Shown piece after piece: positions 21,869 through 30,190 of a stretch of DNA of 33,139 nt. Origin of the DNA: a virus; the IMG/VR virus record IMGVR_UViG_3300032117_000098, positions 1 through 33,139 of that record; one strand, written 5' to 3'. The notes under the pieces were generated by a model. The model saw nothing but the letters and a program-made list of their open reading frames with translations, was not told the origin of the DNA and made no database searches. The translations under genes were made by a program, and so were the position numbers. Each line of letters starts with the position of its first letter. The stretch's first letter is position 1.

Positions 21869-22201
21869 ATGACAACAACAACATACAAAGTATTAGGTCA
21901 AAGTAATCCCACAGCCAATACTGCAACAACTTTATATACTGTGCCCAGTGCTACATCAGCAGTGGCCAGCACATTGTCTATCTGCAATACAGGAGCAGCC
22001 AATGCCACTGTTAGCGTAGCAGTAGTGCCCGGAGGTGGATCAGTGACTACACAAAATTATGTAGTAAATGGAACCAATTTGGTAGGCAACGATACAATAT
22101 TCCTAACAGTAGGTTTTGCCTTGGCTACAACTGATATAGTTTCTGTTACTGCTAACACAGGCAACGTAAGTTTTAGTTTATTTGGAAGTCAAATAGTATG
22201 A
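21869..22201 (+). CDS. Small beta-rich tail-associated protein, 110 aa
   Basis: This is an all-beta small protein whose pattern is familiar from T4-like cyanophages and other marine phages: YKVLGQSNPTANTATTLYTV, then STLSICNTGAANATVSVAVV, DTIFLTVGFALATTDIVSV and finally NVSFSLFGSQI. Such proteins sit among tail-fibre genes and are probably fibre or baseplate accessories with an immunoglobulin-like or jelly-roll fold. It is coupled by ATGA (22198) to the glycine-rich adhesin. Confidence 0.62.
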   Translation: MTTTTYKVLGQSNPTANTATTLYTVPSATSAVASTLSICNTGAANATVSVAVVPGGGSVTTQNYVVNGTNLVGNDTIFLTVGFALATTDIVSVTANTGNVSFSLFGSQIV

Positions 22202-23151
22202 CCATAGATTATGCCAGTGCCAGTGATTTGACCAATGGATTCAAACGCTTAAGCCAACTGCAATCATATAATCCTCTGCCACATACTGGTTTAACTGCCA
22301 CAGGTGGAACTATAACCTATTCTGGTAGCAATACTGTTCATACCTTTACCACAGCAGGCACTTTTACTGTTACAGCAGGTTCCGGAAATATCAGTATATT
22401 AGTTGTTGCCGCTGGCGGCGGTGGAGGAACACGCGGCGGTGGTGGCGGCGGTGCAGGTGGACTGCTTTATTATAATGCCAACGTGGCTGTTAGTCCTAAT
22501 TCATATACAGTGACTATTGGTGCAGGTGGTGCAGGTGGTGCAGCAGTCTTGGGCGGATATTCTGCATATGGCGGAACAGCAGGCAATGACAGTAGTTTTA
22601 TAGGTGGTGGCGTTAGTATAACTGCCAGCGGTGGCGGCGGTGGTGGTGCTACCGGTTCAAATGGTGTCACTGCACCTACATCAGGTGGATCCGGTGGCGG
22701 CGGTCAAAGTAATGGCACTGGCACCGCAGAACCCGGAGGAACTGCTACATCAGGACAAGGTAATGCAGGCGGTGCAGGTCCAACCGGTAATTCAGGAGAG
22801 GGATTTGGTTATGCTGGTGCAGGTGGTGGTGGTGCAGGTGCAGCAGGTTCTCCTGTCTCTATATCAGGTGGAACAGCAAACCCAGGTAATGGCGGCATAG
22901 GACTTCAATTATCTATCAATGGAACTGCTAACTACTATGCAGGCGGTGGAGCAGGTGCAGCAGGTGCCAGTCAAACAGCAGCCACAGGCGGATCAGGTGG
23001 TGGTGGTAATGCTTATACCATTAATACACCAGGAGATAATGGCGGAATCAATACTGGCGGTGGCGGTGGTGGTGGCGGATTTTATAATGATCAAAATGCA
23101 GCTGGTGGTAATGGCGGATCCGGTATTGTTATTATCAGCTACCCAACATAG
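22198..23151 (+). CDS. Glycine-rich adhesin, 317 aa
   Basis: After a short polar N-terminus, residues 35-75 contain GTITYSGSNTVHTFTTAGTF and the strand NISILVVAAGGGGGTRGGGG. This is the entry of the glycine-rich domain seen in many phage and bacterial surface proteins, where poly-glycine runs pack as polyglycine-II helices or tip loops. Poly-Gly motifs separated by Ala, Asn and Thr continue to the final GGSGIVIISYPT, a common ending of these domains. It is likely a receptor-binding tail-tip protein. Its GGN/GGT codon runs are a slippage-prone tract. Confidence 0.75.
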   Translation: MTIDYASASDLTNGFKRLSQLQSYNPLPHTGLTATGGTITYSGSNTVHTFTTAGTFTVTAGSGNISILVVAAGGGGGTRGGGGGGAGGLLYYNANVAVSPNSYTVTIGAGGAGGAAVLGGYSAYGGTAGNDSSFIGGGVSITASGGGGGGATGSNGVTAPTSGGSGGGGQSNGTGTAEPGGTATSGQGNAGGAGPTGNSGEGFGYAGAGGGGAGAAGSPVSISGGTANPGNGGIGLQLSINGTANYYAGGGAGAAGASQTAATGGSGGGGNAYTINTPGDNGGINTGGGGGGGGFYNDQNAAGGNGGSGIVIISYPT

Positions 23152-23160
23152 GAATAGACA

Positions 23161-23511
23161 ATGACACATTTTGCATATGTAAAAGATAATCGAGTAGAAA
23201 AAGTTATACCAGCAGAACAAGAACATATTGATAGTCTGCCACCTGGTCCTGGTCGTTGGATTCAGACCAGTTATAACACTCGTGGTGGTGTTCATCTATT
23301 GGGAGGAACTCCCTTGCGTAAAAACTTTGCTGGCATAGGTTTTAGTTATGATCCAGATTTAGACGCTTTTATTCCACCACGTCAGCACAGCAGTTGGCAA
23401 TTAAACACAGACACAGGGCTATGGGAAGCTCCAGTTCCATATCCAACAGATGGACAGATCTATGTCTGGAGCGATACAGAAAACAATTGGGTAATAGGAA
23501 TTCGAGGATAA
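23161..23511 (+). CDS. Conserved T4-cyanophage-type protein, 116 aa
   Basis: The sequence (MTHFAYVKDNRVEKVIPAEQ, then RWIQTSYNTRGGVH, TPLRKNFAGIGFSYDPDLDA and FIPPRQHSSWQLN) closely follows a small protein found in many T4-like cyanophages and related marine phages. In them the pattern is AEQ-F-I, TSYNT-G-H, PLRKNYAGIG and FIPP-P-SW. Its molecular function is unknown; it usually lies near tail-fibre genes or host-interaction genes. Its presence links this podovirus to the gene pool of T4-like aquatic phages. Confidence 0.78.
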   Translation: MTHFAYVKDNRVEKVIPAEQEHIDSLPPGPGRWIQTSYNTRGGVHLLGGTPLRKNFAGIGFSYDPDLDAFIPPRQHSSWQLNTDTGLWEAPVPYPTDGQIYVWSDTENNWVIGIRG

Positions 23512-23515
23512 TAAC

Positions 23516-25183
23516 GTGGCAACATTTACAGAAGTAAAAACACCTTTTACCAAAATGTCATTTACTCCTGATGTGCCCAGTAGTGCATTAGGACCCAATG
23601 AATACAATGCTGGATATAATGTAGAAACAGATATTCGCGGTATCAGATCGGTATTAGGTGACCAATACATCTTGGGCAACATACCTGGCACAGTGGTCTA
23701 TCTCACAGCAGGATATCGCGACAATGGTGTATATTGGTTTATAGCTGCTAACAGTCAAGGACAATGGTTTGGAATTGATGCAGTAGGTGTTGCTACTAAT
23801 CTTACTCCGGGTTATGATCCTGTATCTAATCCCAATGCAAGTTTAGGATCATATGTGGCTGGAACTAAAATTACAGATTCTTGGAATGGAACTGTGTTGT
23901 TTATAAACGACAGCTTAAATCCTCCTATGTATCTTACAGCCACTGGAACACAGTTTATTCAATATAGTAATAATCCAACTCCTCCTGATCCCAACACTTA
24001 TGTTTGGAATTATAATCCTGCTTGGTCCAGTTTAACAGCAGGTTTTGTAAGATTATGGGCAACACCCAATGTGGGATCAATTTTAATAGCCGGTAATTTA
24101 ACAGCAGTTCAAGCTGCGTCTGGTATCATTGAAACACATCCTACCACTGTGCAATGGAGTCAGGCCTTTGGTCTTAATTCTGGACCTACCACCTGGGCAC
24201 CTACTATTACTAACATTGCTAACCAATTAGAAATTCCTGTTCGTGGTCCTGTAGTAGATGGATTTCCCTGCGGCAATAACTTTTTCCTTTGCAGCTATTG
24301 GGACACAGTAATTTTTAGTCCTATCAATTATCAATCTACATCTGCTCCGGTTATTGGTGTTAGCCTATTCAACGTAGGACGTGGACTATTAAACAACAAC
24401 TGCTGGGCCAATGCAGACAATACAGTATATGGTTTAGATGCCAGAGATATCTGGTCATTTGATGGTAGTAATTTTAAAAGTTTAGGCAATCAACGTGTAA
24501 AGAATTACTTTTATGAAAACTTAAATCCTGCTTATACCAATCGTGTATTTGTAATTAACAATACCAGTAAAAATCAATTTGAAATCTATTATCCTGATTT
24601 AAATTCCACAGGATATTGTAATCAGATGTTGGCCTATCGTTATGATTTGGATGCATTTAATCCTCCTCGACAGGTCACTACTGCATCAATGGCAGTAGAA
24701 AGTCCTATCTTTAGCTTTGTAGGTAATACTTGGACACACAATGACGCTTCAAGAACTGTGGTCTATAGCAGTGCAACTGGGACAGTGCCTTTGGTGCAAA
24801 AAGATAAAGGCACAACCTTTATAGGTAATCAACCTATATCAACACAGTTCCGCAGAGATAATCTACATCTATTGCCTAACTATAGCCAACAGCTATTGGT
24901 TCATCGTATCTTACCTGAAGTCAATAATTTGGATTCAGCTGGTGTTCCCACTACATCAGTTGGTAATATAACCATAACCATAGGTGGTGCGGATAGTGTT
25001 GGTGCTGCTGCCACATTCTTGCCTGCTGTGACCATACCAATCAATACTGTGAATCCCTGGACTCAGATCAATCAAAACGTCTATCGAGTAAATAGTATTG
25101 AGATATCTAATACCAGTTCGACCGACACTTGGATGGTCAATAGTATTAGTTGGCAATACACAGCTACGCAGGACAGCAGATAA
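23516..25183 (+). CDS. Tail nozzle / beta-propeller-like tail protein, 555 aa
   Basis: It starts at a GTG (23516), 4 bases after the preceding stop. The chain is a long series of strand-turn units with segments seen in podovirus tail nozzle proteins (P22 gp10/T7 gp12-like): FVRLWATPNVGSILIAGNLT, TTVQWSQAFGLNSGPTTWAP, FLCSYWDTVIFSP, FNVGRGLLNNNCW and DIWSFDGSNFKSLGNQRV. These correspond to the repeats with W-S-N, P-x-x-W, G-L-x-x-x-x-C and D-I-W-x-x-D-G that define this family. It forms the hexameric tube closing the portal channel. Its presence is the best evidence for a podovirus tail. Confidence 0.82.
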   Translation: MATFTEVKTPFTKMSFTPDVPSSALGPNEYNAGYNVETDIRGIRSVLGDQYILGNIPGTVVYLTAGYRDNGVYWFIAANSQGQWFGIDAVGVATNLTPGYDPVSNPNASLGSYVAGTKITDSWNGTVLFINDSLNPPMYLTATGTQFIQYSNNPTPPDPNTYVWNYNPAWSSLTAGFVRLWATPNVGSILIAGNLTAVQAASGIIETHPTTVQWSQAFGLNSGPTTWAPTITNIANQLEIPVRGPVVDGFPCGNNFFLCSYWDTVIFSPINYQSTSAPVIGVSLFNVGRGLLNNNCWANADNTVYGLDARDIWSFDGSNFKSLGNQRVKNYFYENLNPAYTNRVFVINNTSKNQFEIYYPDLNSTGYCNQMLAYRYDLDAFNPPRQVTTASMAVESPIFSFVGNTWTHNDASRTVVYSSATGTVPLVQKDKGTTFIGNQPISTQFRRDNLHLLPNYSQQLLVHRILPEVNNLDSAGVPTTSVGNITITIGGADSVGAAATFLPAVTIPINTVNPWTQINQNVYRVNSIEISNTSSTDTWMVNSISWQYTATQDSR

Positions 25184-25184
25184 T

Positions 25185-27464
25185 ATGGCAACATTTGCAG
25201 TAACTAACAGTAATGATATAATCGGTGCATTGAACTATGCCTTAAGCAATTTAGGACAGGGCAATGTATCTGGTAATATCACTATTCCTGGCAACGTGTT
25301 AGTGGCCAATACTTCTACAGGTGTGGTCACTCAAGCAGGCAACTCCAGTAATCCCTATAGTTATCTTTATGAATTTGTCAACATTCGTTATGCTAATGCA
25401 GCAGATGGATCCAGTGGTTTTAGTGTAAATCCAGGTAATGCCAATTACTTTGGTGTGTATAACAGCACCAGTTCAACTCCCAGCAGTAATCCCAGCGATT
25501 ATCAATGGTTTGGTGTATCTGGTGGATTTGGCACTGCCAATCATTTGTATTATCAAACCAATGGCGGACGACAGATCACATTTCAAGTGGCCAATTCAAG
25601 TCCCAGTCCATTGTATGCAGAATCTACTGCCAATGTGGCCATTGATTTAAACATAGTCAGCAGTGCCAATGGTGCTCCAGGTCCGCGTGGTCCTTTGGCT
25701 ATGGCCTATATTGTCACACCCAGTGATCCTAATTTAGCTACCAGTGCTACTTTAACACTATGGTTCCAAAGTCCAAGAAATAGTCCTACTGCACCTATAG
25801 GAACAGGACTATATCCTGTTACAGGCGACACTGCCAACTTTATCTATGCAGCAGGTGCTACGCAACCTTCGGCTACTTATACCTATAATGGATCTACTTG
25901 GGTAGCTGTTATTGGACAGGTCATTGCTGGTAATCTTTTAGTCAATGGCACAATATCAGGTAATGCCATAGCTGCCAATACTATTGCAGCTTATAACATC
26001 TTGTCCGGCACATTGACTACCAATCTTTTCACTGCCAATACCATCAGTGGGAATATTATCAGCAGCAACAGTATCACTGCTGATAAACTGGTAGCCAATG
26101 GCATTGTGGCCAATACAGTGGTATCTACAGGTGCTGTGTTAGATGATTTTAACAGTGCAGGTTTTTGGTTAGATGGCACAACAGGCAATGCTCGTTTTGG
26201 TAATGCAGTATCAATTGGTAATAGTTTAACCATTGGTTCGGGATCCAACATAGGCAGCAGTGCTGCAATTGGAACAAACTTAACAGTAGGCAGTAATGCC
26301 ACAATAGGTGGTAATCTTGTGGTTGGCAACAATGCCACAATAGGTGCCAATGCCACCATAGGAACTAATCTTACAGTAGGTAATTTAATAACCTTAGGAA
26401 CATTAAATTCTAACACAGTTAATACAACACAAATTGTTCCCGGATCTATAACAACAGATAAGTTTGTGGCTAACACTATTAATGGTAATATTATTTTAGG
26501 TAATAGTATCACTGCAGACAAGTTAGTGGCCAATGGTATTGTGGCCAACACAGTAGTATCTACAGGTGCTGTATTAGGCAATTTATCAAGTCCAGGTTTT
26601 TGGTTAGATGGAACATCCGGTGTTGCCAGATTTGGTAATATTGTCAGCATTGGCAACAATTTATCTGTAGGTAATAATGTCACTATAGGCAATAATGTTA
26701 AAATAGGCAATACAGTTACAGTTGGAGACACTGTTACTATAGGTAATAATACACATATCGGTAATAGTCTTACCATAGGTAATAATGCTTCAATAGCCAA
26801 TTCACTTAACATAGGAAGTTTTGCCACCATTGGCGGTAATCTTACAGTAGGTAGCTATGCCAATATCGGTAGCAATCTTGCAGTAGGCAATAATGCCACC
26901 ATTGGCGGTAATCTTACAGTATCAGGATTAGTCACAGCAGGTAATTTATTAGCCAACACAGTTTTTACTTCTACTATGGCCTATAATAGTGTTAGTCAAG
27001 CACAAGGTGCTACTAACACTGGTGCAACATTTACCAATGTGAATCCTTATTTTTATTATACATTGGTAAATGGTGTTGTTATTCCTTTTAGTGATCCTAA
27101 CGAAATTGTCTATTTGAATGGAACTATCTATAGTGGAAGTCTTGTGCCTGTGCAAGCAGGTAGTGGATATAGTCCTCCTACTTCGATTACAGTTCGTGTC
27201 AGAGCAGTGGATCAAACTACAGGTGGAAATACTATTATTCAAACACAAACTACATCGGTCAATCCTTATACTACCAGTTGGAATCCTGGACAGTTTAACT
27301 TGACCATAGCAGGATTAAATTATGGATCTCCTGTTTTAACTACTGGACATATCTATCAGTGGTATGTGGAAATTGGAGTATTTCCAACAACTAATCCACC
27401 AACCAGTTTGTTTAATTCTTTGACTTGTAATTATTATTTTGTTTTTCAAACACTTAAACGATGA
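25185..27464 (+). CDS. Tail spike/fibre with left-handed beta-helix-like hexapeptide repeats, 759 aa
   Basis: The start at 25185 is one base after the tail nozzle stop. An N-terminal adaptor region (ATFAVTNSNDIIGALNYALS) of about 180 residues includes a GPRGP motif. The middle then has two copies of SITADKLVANGIVANTVVST followed by FWLDGT-G-ARFG, each leading into hexapeptide repeats of the form [IV]-G-N-N-x-x (SIGNNL SVGNNV TIGNNV KIGNTV). About 25 such hexads in total, mainly at residues 340-400 and 480-585, predict a left-handed beta-helix, probably trimeric. The last 160 residues are a separate mixed domain ending in YYFVFQTLKR, a candidate receptor-binding tip. It overlaps the next gene by ATGA. 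The duplicated DNA suggests growth by recombination. Confidence 0.75.
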   Translation: MATFAVTNSNDIIGALNYALSNLGQGNVSGNITIPGNVLVANTSTGVVTQAGNSSNPYSYLYEFVNIRYANAADGSSGFSVNPGNANYFGVYNSTSSTPSSNPSDYQWFGVSGGFGTANHLYYQTNGGRQITFQVANSSPSPLYAESTANVAIDLNIVSSANGAPGPRGPLAMAYIVTPSDPNLATSATLTLWFQSPRNSPTAPIGTGLYPVTGDTANFIYAAGATQPSATYTYNGSTWVAVIGQVIAGNLLVNGTISGNAIAANTIAAYNILSGTLTTNLFTANTISGNIISSNSITADKLVANGIVANTVVSTGAVLDDFNSAGFWLDGTTGNARFGNAVSIGNSLTIGSGSNIGSSAAIGTNLTVGSNATIGGNLVVGNNATIGANATIGTNLTVGNLITLGTLNSNTVNTTQIVPGSITTDKFVANTINGNIILGNSITADKLVANGIVANTVVSTGAVLGNLSSPGFWLDGTSGVARFGNIVSIGNNLSVGNNVTIGNNVKIGNTVTVGDTVTIGNNTHIGNSLTIGNNASIANSLNIGSFATIGGNLTVGSYANIGSNLAVGNNATIGGNLTVSGLVTAGNLLANTVFTSTMAYNSVSQAQGATNTGATFTNVNPYFYYTLVNGVVIPFSDPNEIVYLNGTIYSGSLVPVQAGSGYSPPTSITVRVRAVDQTTGGNTIIQTQTTSVNPYTTSWNPGQFNLTIAGLNYGSPVLTTGHIYQWYVEIGVFPTTNPPTSLFNSLTCNYYFVFQTLKR
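26071..26657 (+). repeat. Tandem-like duplication inside the spike gene (435-bp period)
   Basis: The segment beginning GTATCACTGC at 26071 recurs from 26506 with few changes over about 150 bp, encoding SITADKLVANGIVANTVVST and the following FWLDGT-G-ARFG. The offset is 435 bp (145 codons), in frame. Confidence 0.85.
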
Positions 27465-27898
27465 AATATACTGTATATAATCCTTCTACTGGCCAGATTG
27501 AATCTATATTAAACTTCAGTGATGATTATATCGCTGAACTAAACCTACGAAATAAATCATATATCGAAGGCGAATATCTATCAGATCGATATTACATAGA
27601 AGCTGGTCAAGCAATAGCCAAAGAAGATAATCCCAGCAACGAAAACAAACTTTATAATTTTGATTATTCTACTAAGACCTGGTTATTGGTAGCAGATTTT
27701 ACAGAATCCACAGCGAGAAATACAAGAAATCAATTGTTGCAACAGACTATAGATCGTGTTAATCCTGTATGGTATGCCAGTTTAAATCAACAACAACAAA
27801 CGGAATTGGCCGCATATAGACAAGCTCTTTTAGATGTGCCACAACAGAATGGATTTCCTTCTGAAATTCAATGGCCAAATTGTCCCAATTGGCTATAG
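27461..27898 (+). CDS. Phage tail assembly chaperone-like protein, 145 aa
   Basis: The ATGA overlap with the spike gene indicates coupled translation. The C-terminal part (NPVWYASLNQQQQTELAAYR, then QALLDVPQQNGFPSEIQWPN and CPNWL) matches the signature of tail-fibre assembly chaperones: W-x-x-L-x-x-x-Q-x-x-x-x-x-x-Y-R-x-x-L-x-D-V-P-x-Q and I-x-W-P. The N-terminal 75 residues (YNPSTGQIESILNF) resemble a small beta domain common in these proteins. It presumably assists folding or attachment of the preceding spike, as in phage pairs of fibre and chaperone. Confidence 0.72.
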   Translation: MKYTVYNPSTGQIESILNFSDDYIAELNLRNKSYIEGEYLSDRYYIEAGQAIAKEDNPSNENKLYNFDYSTKTWLLVADFTESTARNTRNQLLQQTIDRVNPVWYASLNQQQQTELAAYRQALLDVPQQNGFPSEIQWPNCPNWL

Positions 27899-27928
27899 AC
27901 GATAAGTAAAACATTAAAGAAGAAAGAA

Positions 27929-29134
27929 ATGCGATATAAACATATTGAATCTATGCTACCCTTAAAGGCCTTTATAGGTCGTCCAGGTCTTCCTCTTAAA
28001 GTTTGGGGAGATGGTGGTGATGGCGGTGATGGTGATGGTGGTGATGGTGATGGTGGTGGTGGTGGAGTTACCACTCCTATAGCAGCTACAGATACCGCTG
28101 CACCTGGTCCTGTAGCTCCATCTGGTCCTTTATTTGCACCTGTGCCTGCTGTTTATATTCCTGGTATCAATCCCGGTTTTATTGCACCAGGTGCAGCATT
28201 TGCCACAACAGGTCCAGGTCAAAATTATTATGCCTGGGGTATGCAGGGATCCGGCCAACAATATGGTCCTACAAATCCAGTAGGCACAGTAAACGGAACT
28301 GGTTTAATAACTCCATCACAATTAAATACCCCTTATCAATTTGAACAATATGCTCAAGGACACATTCCTATTACTACCGGTCCCGTTGTTCCGGTTCCAG
28401 GATATGATGTTTATACTAATAATGTGCCATTACTACCGGCAGCACCAGCCATTCCTGGAAATCCTGGTGTATTTGCCCCTGGTGGTGCAGCCCAACAATT
28501 TGGTGCAACATTAAATGAAGTTGCAAAACCACCTGTTGTAACTCCGGGAGCGGCATTATCAGTCCCTGGATATACTACCTATACATCTGCCGCTGCTGCT
28601 GCTGCAGCCGCTGCTGCCGCTGCAGGTAAAAGCCCTGCACAACAAGCTGCCGCTGCTGCCGCTGCTGCTCATCAAGCAGCTATTGCTTATCAAGCAGGTG
28701 CAGGTGGTGGCGATGGTGGTGGTGCAGCAGATAGTCCTGGACCTGGAAGTGATGGTCCAAGTTCTGGTCCTGGTGGTAGTTCAGGAACAGCAGAAGGCAC
28801 TACAGCTTCTTCCGAAGCTACAGGACCATCCGATACAACCAGTGATACATCCGATACAACCAGTGCTACATCTGATACAACCAGTGCTACATCTGATACA
28901 ACCAGTGCTACATCTGATACAACCAGTGATACTGGAACAGCAGCTGACAGTCCTGGTCCTTCTGATACAGCATCAAGTGATACTGGAACAGCAGCTGATA
29001 GTGCTGCTGCTGCTGATAGTGCTGCTGCTGCTGATAGTGCTGCTGCTGCTGATAGTGCTGCTGCTGATGGCGGTGGTGGTGATGGTGATGGCGGTGGTGG
29101 TGATGGCGGTGGTGGTGGTGGTGATGGCGGTTAA
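27929..29134 (+). CDS. Low-complexity Gly/Ala/Ser-Asp-Thr-rich protein, 401 aa
   Basis: After a short N-terminus (MRYKHIESMLPLKAFIGRPG) the chain contains a Gly/Asp run, a Pro/Gly/Val-rich central part (PGPVAPSGPLFAPVPAVYIP), poly-Ala segments, then Ser/Asp/Thr repeats (SDTTSAT) and AAAADS repeats, ending in Gly/Asp. Such compositions suggest a disordered or elastic virion protein or a surface fibre. The ML-P-KAF start resembles those of small structural proteins in aquatic phages. The ribosome-binding sequence is AGAAAGAA. Slippage-prone DNA repeats make the length uncertain between relatives, and the short-read assembly may be unreliable here. Confidence 0.6.
   Translation: MRYKHIESMLPLKAFIGRPGLPLKVWGDGGDGGDGDGGDGDGGGGGVTTPIAATDTAAPGPVAPSGPLFAPVPAVYIPGINPGFIAPGAAFATTGPGQNYYAWGMQGSGQQYGPTNPVGTVNGTGLITPSQLNTPYQFEQYAQGHIPITTGPVVPVPGYDVYTNNVPLLPAAPAIPGNPGVFAPGGAAQQFGATLNEVAKPPVVTPGAALSVPGYTTYTSAAAAAAAAAAAAGKSPAQQAAAAAAAAHQAAIAYQAGAGGGDGGGAADSPGPGSDGPSSGPGGSSGTAEGTTASSEATGPSDTTSDTSDTTSATSDTTSATSDTTSATSDTTSDTGTAADSPGPSDTASSDTGTAADSAAAADSAAAADSAAAADSAAADGGGGDGDGGGGDGGGGGGDGG
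28829..28930 (+). repeat. 21-bp tandem repeat, about 5 units (SDTTSAT)
   Basis: Five in-frame units of the form TCYGATACAACCAGTGMTACA are head to tail (28829, 28850, 28871, 28892, 28913). The last is truncated to 18 bases. Confidence 0.92.
29000..29065 (+). repeat. 18-bp tandem repeat, 3.5 units (SAAAAD)
   Basis: Three full units AGTGCTGCTGCTGCTGAT start at 29000, 29018 and 29036, followed by a partial copy at 29054. It is in frame within the low-complexity gene. Confidence 0.9.
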
Positions 29135-29155
29135 ATTATAGAAAAAGGAATAGAA

Positions 29156-30160
29156 ATGAATAGAGTGCATCAGATTAAGCAATGTTTTCCATTGGAATTA
29201 GCAAATAGAATACATAAATTGCTTAAAGACACAGAATGGAAATATGGATGGCGTAGTAATCCCAGTATGGGTTATGGTCATTGGAATAAAGATTTTGGAC
29301 GAGGTGGGCCCGAAAATGGTATTGATATTACAGGCAATTTGCCGTTGATATTAAAAGAGGCCTGGGATTATTTAGAAACAGTTTATGTTCCAAATTCCAT
29401 TTTAACAAGATGTTATACCAATGCTCATACGTTTGGTATCGAAGGATATCCGCACGTGGATTCAGAAAGAAATCAAGATAGAACTATTGTAATTTATATG
29501 AATCAAGATTGGCGACGTGAATGGGGAGGAGAGACAATTGTATATGAAGGCAATGAAATTCACTATGCAGAATTGCCCAAGTTTAACAAAGGTCTTATAT
29601 TTTATGGTAATCAATTTCACTGTGCTAAAAGTGTCAGTAGGATTTGTCCAGATTTACGTATGACATTAATGTTTAAGTTTGCTCCAATAAATTCAGATCC
29701 ACAAAGAGATCAATTACAGAGATTCTTAACTAAAGTTGGTGCAAATAAGATTCCGCACAGTGGAAGACAGTTAATGGGTCATTTGTTAAACACATATGAC
29801 ATATTAAAAACTAAAGGCTGTTCGGATGCAGTTTGTCGAGCAGGTGCAATGCATAGTATTTTTGGAACTAATATATTCAAAACTAAAACTTTAGATATTG
29901 ACAGCAATAAAATTACTATTGAAAATCTTGTAGGCATTGAAGCAGCAGAATTAGTAGAATTATTTGCACGTATTAATAGACCTTATACATTAGAAAAAAT
30001 GAAAACAACATTGGATCTAACAACGGGAGGAACTGTGGAAGTCAGTCAAAAGATATTGGAACAGTTATGTCAGATAGAAGCTGCTAATCTAAGAGATCAA
30101 GCAGCTTTGGCACAATGGCCAGAATTGTCTGCATATTGGAACAAATTAAAATTAGATTAA
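29156..30160 (+). CDS. 2OG-Fe(II) oxygenase fused to an HD-like (DUF6817-type) domain, 334 aa
   Basis: Residues about 1-178 are a 2-oxoglutarate/Fe(II) dioxygenase domain: the iron triad is H100-x-D102 (YPHVDSERNQDRT) and H155 (FYGNQFHCAKSVSR), with R161 or R168 as the 2OG-binding Arg. GWGGET-like REWGGETIVYEG completes the fold. Residues about 195-280 form a second domain with HSGRQLMGHLLNTYDIL, AVCRAGAMHSIFGT and a helix with AELVELFARINR. This is the pattern of DUF6817, an HD-hydrolase-like family with several His (H201, H209, H233). Phage 2OG oxygenases hydroxylate proteins or nucleotides; the target here is unknown. An AAAAAGGA site precedes the ATG. A two-domain fusion of this kind also occurs separately in cyanophages. 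Confidence 0.82.
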   Translation: MNRVHQIKQCFPLELANRIHKLLKDTEWKYGWRSNPSMGYGHWNKDFGRGGPENGIDITGNLPLILKEAWDYLETVYVPNSILTRCYTNAHTFGIEGYPHVDSERNQDRTIVIYMNQDWRREWGGETIVYEGNEIHYAELPKFNKGLIFYGNQFHCAKSVSRICPDLRMTLMFKFAPINSDPQRDQLQRFLTKVGANKIPHSGRQLMGHLLNTYDILKTKGCSDAVCRAGAMHSIFGTNIFKTKTLDIDSNKITIENLVGIEAAELVELFARINRPYTLEKMKTTLDLTTGGTVEVSQKILEQLCQIEAANLRDQAALAQWPELSAYWNKLKLD

Positions 30161-30163
30161 ATA
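30156..30163 (+). promoter_or_regulatory. Weak promoter-like motif ATTAAATA
   Basis: A weak member of the NNTAAATA set overlaps the stop codon of the oxygenase gene and lies 27 bp before the ATG at 30191. It could be fortuitous. Confidence 0.25.
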
Positions 30164-30190
30164 CAAGATGACATTAATTGGAGAAAGAAA

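Noticed and set aside
21256-21888. Antisense open frame of 210 codons in the fibre gene
   Set aside because: The repeated GGTAAT/GCAGGT units give long stop-free antisense frames of Val/Leu/Pro repeats. No start signal is seen, and it is a shadow of the sense repeats.
25991-26830. Antisense open frame of 279 codons in the spike gene
   Set aside because: It has the same cause as in the fibre gene: hexapeptide DNA repeats leave the opposite strand open. The composition is LP-rich and low complexity.
28683-29141. Alternative plus-frame of 152 codons in the low-complexity gene
   Set aside because: Val/Leu/Gln-rich low complexity arises from frame-shifted Gly/Asp/Ala codons and tandem repeats. 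The main frame has the sensible start and ribosome-binding site.
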